DNA of 17,452 nucleotides from an uncultured Gammaproteobacteria bacterium (GTDB lineage Bacteria > Pseudomonadota > Gammaproteobacteria > Chromatiales > Chromatiaceae), in assembly GCA_937926265.1 (NCBI GenBank), contig CALAZS010000240.1, positions 1-17,452 on the forward strand, written 5' to 3'. The translations under genes and the position numbers were made by a program. Positions 13,599 to 17,452 of this stretch are shown here, one piece after another. The notes under the pieces were generated by a model. That model was given only the letters and a program-made list of their open reading frames with translations. It was not told the DNA's origin and did no database searches. Position 1 is the stretch's first letter. Every line of letters starts with the position of its first letter.

Positions 13599-14012
13599 TT
13601 ATTGTGAATTCAGAAAATCACTGAATTTTTTATCTTCTATTAAAGTGTGATGGGCAAACCAGTCGGCCAGGAATTCTACAACCTCCTCAAGCATGACCTG
13701 GCTGCCTGCATGCGAATCAATCATTTTTTCCTTTTCGGAAAGCTGTTCGAGCAACTCGCGATGTAGTTTTTTATGCTCGCCAAGCCCCTGGTAACCGGCT
13801 GCCAGCATCATGTTTTCTTCACTGGTAAAGTGAAATCGCGCATATGCATTGAGTTCACTGATCAGACGGGATTTATAGATCTGGTGATTTGAGTCCAGAA
13901 TCAGCTGGCTTATCTTATTGATCAGGTTTACGAAATAATGATGCTGAAGATCAATATCCTCAACACCAAGTTCGTACTCATGAGTCCATTTTAATAATTT
14001 GTGATCGGTCAT
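13599..14012 (-). CDS. bacteriohemerythrin, canonical di-iron site
   Basis: A 137-residue single-domain hemerythrin with all seven expected ligands: H24, H61 and E65 (HFTSE), H80 and H84 (HKKLH), H122 and D127 (HTLIED). It should bind two irons and O2 reversibly. It is only moderately similar to the hemerythrin at 4755-5150, so the two are distinct paralogues. It lies 23 bases after the 51-residue cysteine-tailed gene on the same strand, so they probably form one operon. It is O2 storage or delivery, or a sensor; the sequence does not tell which. Confidence 0.95.
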   Translation of the reverse strand: MTDHKLLKWTHEYELGVEDIDLQHHYFVNLINKISQLILDSNHQIYKSRLISELNAYARFHFTSEENMMLAAGYQGLGEHKKLHRELLEQLSEKEKMIDSHAGSQVMLEEVVEFLADWFAHHTLIEDKKFSDFLNSQ

Positions 14013-14035
14013 TTTTCACATAAAAAACTAATTTA

Positions 14036-14191
14036 TCAGCAGCATTTAAAGCAGCCTTGCGGACGGTTCTTTTCAACCTTAACAATTTCATTGGGTGGCT
14101 TGATTTCGTTGACGTCATTGACAATGGCGACTCTCAACGCACCTTGCTCGTCTTTGAAATAGACTTTGTAGCTACCAATAACTTTTTCCAT
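14036..14191 (-). CDS. small protein with CxxCC tail, upstream of hemerythrin
   Basis: A 51-codon frame on the minus strand, starting MEKVIGSYKVYFKDEQGALR and ending QGCFKCC. The first 40 residues read as alternating beta-strand-like segments (IGSYKVYF, ALRVAIVNDV, EIVKVE), followed by a C-terminal GCFKCC with three of its last five residues cysteine (C47, C50, C51), a plausible metal or redox site. GAG lies seven bases before the ATG. The stop is 23 bases before the hemerythrin start. A 64-codon plus-strand frame overlaps it but has no SD and is less protein-like. I do not recognise a family. Confidence 0.65.
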   Translation of the reverse strand: MEKVIGSYKVYFKDEQGALRVAIVNDVNEIKPPNEIVKVEKNRPQGCFKCC

Positions 14192-14304
14192 GATTTACTC
14201 GAAAAACAAGATGATTTCATCAAAATCAGACAAATCCTACAGACAGTGTAACCACTAATTTTTATTATTGAAACATCAGCAGACAATTTAATAGGGATGT
14301 AATC

Positions 14305-14490
14305 ATGGCTGATTTTAAATGGGAAACAGATCAAACAAGTGGAGACCAAATTCTCTACCTCGATAACCAGGAAAAGGCTCGTATTCCGGCAGACACCGTG
14401 AATTTCATTATTCAATATGAAGCTGACCCTTCAAGTGATATCGCACACTTAAAAAATTACTTTGAAGAACTGGTTTCGGATCTCATATAA
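14305..14490 (+). CDS. small hypothetical protein, paralogue of the next gene
   Basis: A 61-residue acidic soluble protein (starts MADFKWETDQTSGDQILYLD) with a clear SD (AGGGA, about eight bases before the ATG). It contains a motif, W-x2-D-x2-SGD-x7-Q-x-K-x2-I, that recurs in the next gene. It is divergent from the 51-residue/hemerythrin pair across 113 bases, with which it may share a regulator. Function is unknown. Confidence 0.7.
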   Translation: MADFKWETDQTSGDQILYLDNQEKARIPADTVNFIIQYEADPSSDIAHLKNYFEELVSDLI

Positions 14491-14523
14491 CTGGCAAAAC
14501 AAGTATTCAGGCAAAAAAGCTAA

Positions 14524-14889
14524 TTGTTGACGCAAATCAATGAAAATTATCGACAATATCTTAAAATCCGGCCTGATTTAGAGAAACTTGAGTGTTGTTA
14601 CATGCAATTGCCGTACTGCGAATGGACTGTTGATGAAAATTCTGGTGATTTTGTCATGTTTTGCAACCAGCAGAACAAAACAGCCATAATTGAGTTGTCT
14701 GAGCTTGAAAAAGCATCCCGGACTAGTTATAAGACAGAATCAAAAACAGAATCAAATGGTGAAGCTATCCTGGCTAATCTCAAGTTATCCAAACAACTGG
14801 AAATTGGCTGTGACCAATGTGACTGGCTTACCCTGCCAGTATCCCCTGAGCTTTCAGCATCTACTCAAAATTCAGGAAAAACCGCTTAA
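14524..14889 (+). CDS. hypothetical protein with the shared W-SGD motif
   Basis: The frame opens just after an in-frame TAA with a TTG start (14524) and encodes 121 residues; an ATG at 14602 (residue 27) is the alternative. That ATG would put the motif W34-TVDENSGD eight residues from the start, as in the neighbour at 14305 (W6), so the shorter form (95 residues) is attractive; GAG lies nine bases before it. The C-terminal half has a CDQC pair (C95, C98) that could bind metal. It lies 33 bases downstream of its paralogue, so likely the same transcript. Function is unknown. Confidence 0.6.
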   Translation: MLTQINENYRQYLKIRPDLEKLECCYMQLPYCEWTVDENSGDFVMFCNQQNKTAIIELSELEKASRTSYKTESKTESNGEAILANLKLSKQLEIGCDQCDWLTLPVSPELSASTQNSGKTA

Positions 14890-15141
14890 ATCGTTTAACC
14901 CCTGCCCAACTTAGACTTCAGTTTTCTTCAGACCAAAAAATAACCGGCAAAAGCACGTTTTATTTCAGAACGTGAATTAAATTACTAAATTAGCCCTGTT
15001 TTTTTATAAAACAAAAAAAGACTAATTCTTAAACTATACTTTTATTGCTAATTTGGTGCGTCTAAGTTGATATGGTAAGACGGTTTTGCTAGAGCCACTA
15101 TGACCAAGTCCTGAATATGCATATTTAAGAAAATTTTAACC
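14890..15141. other. AT-rich intergenic region
   Basis: No gene seen. Structures: CACGTT (14954-14959) and AACGTG (14969-14974) around a 9-base loop, and AATTAG (14988-14993) with CTAATT (15022-15027) enclosing a T-rich and an A-rich run (14999-15005 and 15013-15019). A TATACT lies about 100 bases before the ATG at 15142, without a good -35. No GC-rich terminator stem is present. Confidence 0.4.
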
Positions 15142-15537
15142 ATGAAATTAATCGCATTGCGTATACCTGTTTCCTCTTCTAAAAATGAACTCAGCCACAT
15201 AGTTCATGAGGCATTGGAAAAGAAATGGACGTTACCTTTTGCTGAAAAGCCCTCCATTTGCTCGTGCAAAATCGTTGAACAAACCGATTCACAGGGCGTA
15301 GTGGAACATCATGGGATTTTTGAAGTAACACCAGACAGCGCAGCCAAATGGTTAATAAACCATTTCAAGAATCAACGGCTGCATAAAAAGCTGATTTTTA
15401 TCCGTCAATACTATGAACGCGTCAATGGCAAGGATGTTATGCCGGAAGATGATAAACGAAGAATCATCGAGGAAAAAACCAAAAAAGAAATGAAACTCTC
15501 TGCTGAAGGCATGGAACAGTTTAAACGCAAGTATTAG
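15142..15537 (+). CDS. hypothetical protein, 131 residues
   Basis: A soluble protein with no signal peptide or membrane segment and no motif I recognise. It starts MKLIALRIPVSSSKNELSHI. A beta-rich N-terminal half with CSCK (residues 40-43) is followed by WLINHFKNQRLHKKLIFIRQ (74-93) and a highly charged helical tail (KRRIIEEKTKKEMK, about 105-118). SD is weak. It converges on the MBL gene with a 9-base gap. The length and composition favour a real gene. Confidence 0.7.
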   Translation: MKLIALRIPVSSSKNELSHIVHEALEKKWTLPFAEKPSICSCKIVEQTDSQGVVEHHGIFEVTPDSAAKWLINHFKNQRLHKKLIFIRQYYERVNGKDVMPEDDKRRIIEEKTKKEMKLSAEGMEQFKRKY

Positions 15538-15546
15538 CCAGCAGCC

Positions 15547-16437
15547 TCAAAGTTCTATAATCAGCCCTTCCCGCGCAAGTTCAAAAACCGGGTCACAGTT
15601 CTGGACGTCATACTTTTTCATGGCATCGGCAAAAATTTTCTCAAGGGTATCGTCAGTACGTGTCGGTTCATGATGCGTCAGGTAAGCTCTTTTAACCCCG
15701 GCTTCTCTTGCTGCCTGAATACTGGTGCCAAAAGTGCCATGTCCCCAGCCCCTCTTGGTACTGTATTCATCATCTGAATAAGCCGTATCGATAATAAGCA
15801 CATCAGCATCTCTGAAAAAGTTAATCACTTTCTCGCGCTTTTCATCAATGACTGTTTGATAATCTTCATACTCTTCATCCTCGGGATCATAGATATTGAA
15901 ATCCCACTCATGATCACCGGTGAACACCACGCTTTTACCGTTACATTCAATTCGGTAGCCAAAGTTAAGTACTGGATGATTCATTAACAGCCACTTGACT
16001 GTCGCCGAGCCGACCAGCGTTTCACCTTCAGGAGGCTGTAAATCCACATAACGCATTTCAGCATTGAGCTGGTTTTCACGTACCGGAAAATAGGAGTAAT
16101 CCATTTGCAGGGTGACGACATCCTTGATCGATCGCTGATTCACAATGTCAGCTGCTCCATGGATTGTGACTTTGTTACCGGGCACAAATATCGGTACAAA
16201 CATCGGCAAGCCCTGGATATGATCCCAATGGGTGTGGGTTAAAAAGACACTGACATCAACTGGAAATTCAGGAAACAGGGTCTGGGCCAACTGAAAGATA
16301 CCGGTGCCGCCATCCAACACGATAAGTTCATTATCATCACCCCTGACTTCAATACAGGTTGTGTTGCCACCGTATTTAACAGTATGCGGCCCGGGTGCCG
16401 CTATGGATCCCCTGACTCCCCAGAATTTTATTTTCAT
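15547..16437 (-). CDS. MBL-fold metallo-hydrolase
   Basis: A 296-residue soluble metallo-beta-lactamase-fold enzyme. Metal ligands visible: HTHWDH (H68, H70, D72, H73), H154 in LMNHP, D175 in TGDH, H256 in THHEP. The opening FWGVRGSIAAPGPHTVKYGG is typical of an MBL subgroup related to RNase Z and cyclic-nucleotide phosphodiesterases. A binuclear metal phosphodiesterase is the best guess; the substrate is unknown. It follows the HDOD gene by 8 bases on the same strand, so they form an operon, and MBL and HDOD proteins often share signalling contexts. AGG lies about twelve bases before the ATG. Confidence 0.9.
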   Translation of the reverse strand: MKIKFWGVRGSIAAPGPHTVKYGGNTTCIEVRGDDNELIVLDGGTGIFQLAQTLFPEFPVDVSVFLTHTHWDHIQGLPMFVPIFVPGNKVTIHGAADIVNQRSIKDVVTLQMDYSYFPVRENQLNAEMRYVDLQPPEGETLVGSATVKWLLMNHPVLNFGYRIECNGKSVVFTGDHEWDFNIYDPEDEEYEDYQTVIDEKREKVINFFRDADVLIIDTAYSDDEYSTKRGWGHGTFGTSIQAAREAGVKRAYLTHHEPTRTDDTLEKIFADAMKKYDVQNCDPVFELAREGLIIEL

Positions 16438-16445
16438 CCTTATAC

Positions 16446-17291
16446 CTAACCTGAAATATATGAACGGGTTTTTTCCATTTCTTCTTCAATATCACCAAGC
16501 GCATTGACCAGTTCCGATAAATCCTTGCCAAAACGTTCAATAATTCTTTCCGAAAACGCGGCTATATGTTTATTACCTGAATTGCCAAATGACATGGTAT
16601 GAATCACCTGGTCAGCGGCAAAAATACAGTCCACCATTTTATTTGGACTGGCATCCGGGTCATGATGTTTACTGATTGCTTCAATCAGCTGTTCAGGCAA
16701 ATTCCAGGTTTTAGCCAGCAAAGCACCAACCTGGGCATGATCAAGACCAAACACTTCCCTTTCTGTCTGAAACAATGGCCTGGAACCATCTGCCGCCAAC
16801 CCCAGTGCCTGTTTATATAAATCAGGTTTGTATTGAATCAAAACCACTTTTCCAAAGTCATGCAGCAGGCCAGCGATAAAATAATCTGACGATTCCTTGG
16901 GGTTTACGGACAAACTATTAGCCAGCCTTTTGGAAACAATCGCTACACCAATGGAATGCAGCAGCAAGGCATCGATATCAAAGTTAATGGCATTTTTTCG
17001 GGGCAAAACACCGATCGCAGCAATTGATACCGACAGGTTTTTAATGGTGTTAAAACCGGCATAGACAATACCATGGTTGATCGACTTGATCGGCTTGGAT
17101 AAGCCATAGAATGCAGAATTGACCAACTTCAGAATTTTTACCGTAAGCACCGGGTCATGCTCGATAACTTTAACCAGTTCTTTGGGAGAACATTCGGCCC
17201 GGGAAGTCAGTTCGATGACCTTGGTAACAGACTGCGGAAAAGCGGGCAGCTTTTCGACGTATCTAATCAGGTCTTTTTGGTCAATAATCAT
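16446..17291 (-). CDS. HDOD domain signalling protein
   Basis: A 281-residue protein, mostly one HDOD domain (about 10-210), the output-type relative of HD phosphohydrolases found in bacterial signalling. It keeps the pattern of HD metal ligands: H112, HD at H144/D145 in LLHDFGK, H185 in LDHAQVG, and H209/H210, so some phosphohydrolase activity is possible, although most HDOD proteins are thought to act through protein contacts. The C-terminal about 70 residues are helical and acidic. It is the first gene of the pair with the MBL hydrolase. A promoter candidate lies at 17389-17417. SD is weak. Confidence 0.93.
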   Translation of the reverse strand: MIIDQKDLIRYVEKLPAFPQSVTKVIELTSRAECSPKELVKVIEHDPVLTVKILKLVNSAFYGLSKPIKSINHGIVYAGFNTIKNLSVSIAAIGVLPRKNAINFDIDALLLHSIGVAIVSKRLANSLSVNPKESSDYFIAGLLHDFGKVVLIQYKPDLYKQALGLAADGSRPLFQTEREVFGLDHAQVGALLAKTWNLPEQLIEAISKHHDPDASPNKMVDCIFAADQVIHTMSFGNSGNKHIAAFSERIIERFGKDLSELVNALGDIEEEMEKTRSYISG

Positions 17292-17388
17292 ATATAGAGA
17301 GTGATGCCGGTTATGAGGCTATATTCAAGTAACTGAAATTGTTTAAAGTTTAGAGCATCTTAATGAATTTTTTCGGCAGAGAAAATAA

Positions 17389-17417
17389 TTAATACAATTG
17401 TTTGGTGAATTATTCAA
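17389..17417 (-). promoter_or_regulatory. candidate sigma-70 promoter for the HDOD-MBL pair
   Basis: On the minus strand, TTGAAT (17417-17412) and TATTAA (17394-17389) are spaced by 17 bases. The predicted start lies about 90 bases before the HDOD ATG, leaving a long leader. The remainder of 17292-17452 shows no gene. Confidence 0.4.
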
Positions 17418-17452
17418 GGATTGTTATATTCCCTTATACATACATATATAGG

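Noticed and set aside
14191..14230. FNR-like site (TTGAT-GAA-ATCAT on the minus strand) before the 51-residue/hemerythrin pair
   Set aside because: Spacer is three bases rather than four and one half-site is imperfect; the chance of this in AT-rich DNA is high.
14057..14251. 64-codon plus-strand frame
   Set aside because: It overlaps the 51-residue minus-strand gene, has no SD, and its product is less protein-like; the minus frame has an SD and operon spacing.
14988..15027. A/T-run hairpin before the gene at 15142 as a terminator
   Set aside because: The stem has mismatches and no GC-rich core, and no U-tract follows the closing arm.
1..17452. Mobile element, CRISPR array or prophage
   Set aside because: No transposase, integrase, regularly spaced repeat array or phage gene is present on either strand.

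Overview
This window looks like chromosomal DNA of a free-living gammaproteobacterium. It has short intergenic gaps, AT-leaning base composition by eye, Shine-Dalgarno (SD)-led genes, a perfect FNR-type box, a Fur-type box, a SelO pseudokinase and an HU protein with a lysine-rich tail. I see no insertion sequence, integrase, CRISPR array, rRNA or tRNA, so there is no direct sign of a mobile island. The organism assignment is inference from gene families only.

Layout. Positions 1-508 hold a 45-residue small protein on the minus strand, the possible start of another gene running off the left edge, and a repeat-rich intergenic region. Positions 509-4123 (plus strand) carry a DUF3846-like protein, a tandem pair of HupE/UreJ-type membrane proteins, an unknown basic protein and selO. 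Positions 4154-9300 (minus) carry a HIT-family hydrolase, a hemerythrin with unusual ligand positions, and a 1363-residue CheB-CheR-PAS-histidine kinase fusion that ends in a CZB zinc-binding domain. Positions 9301-9952 are a regulatory stretch: an FNR class II-like promoter for the kinase, a plus-strand intrinsic terminator with no gene before it (small RNA candidate), a small DUF2061 membrane protein, and a Fur box. Positions 9953-11958 hold an MFS transporter converging on a response regulator whose C-terminal helix looks like a histidine-kinase dimerisation helix without its histidine. Positions 12128-13491 hold the HU-like protein and a Crp/Fnr regulator with three of the four FNR cluster cysteines. 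Positions 13599-14191 (minus) hold a second, fully canonical hemerythrin, preceded by a 51-residue protein ending in three cysteines. Positions 14305-15537 hold two small paralogous unknown proteins and a third unknown. Positions 15547-17291 (minus) are an HDOD-MBL operon.

How it may fit together. Much of the window points to oxygen, redox and metal sensing: two hemerythrins, a Crp/Fnr regulator with a partial cluster motif, an FNR-box promoter placed exactly for class II activation, a zinc-binding CZB domain on a giant kinase, an orphan response regulator, a Fur-box transporter and SelO. The kinase has no receiver domain of its own. The response regulator about 2 kb away has no output domain and no adjacent kinase, so a partnership is plausible but unproven. 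The most novel-looking items are the CheB-CheR-HK-CZB fusion with its hemerythrin partner and FNR promoter, the orphan terminator with a CCUCC loop, the receiver protein with a degenerate kinase helix, and the small cysteine-tailed protein beside hemerythrin 2.
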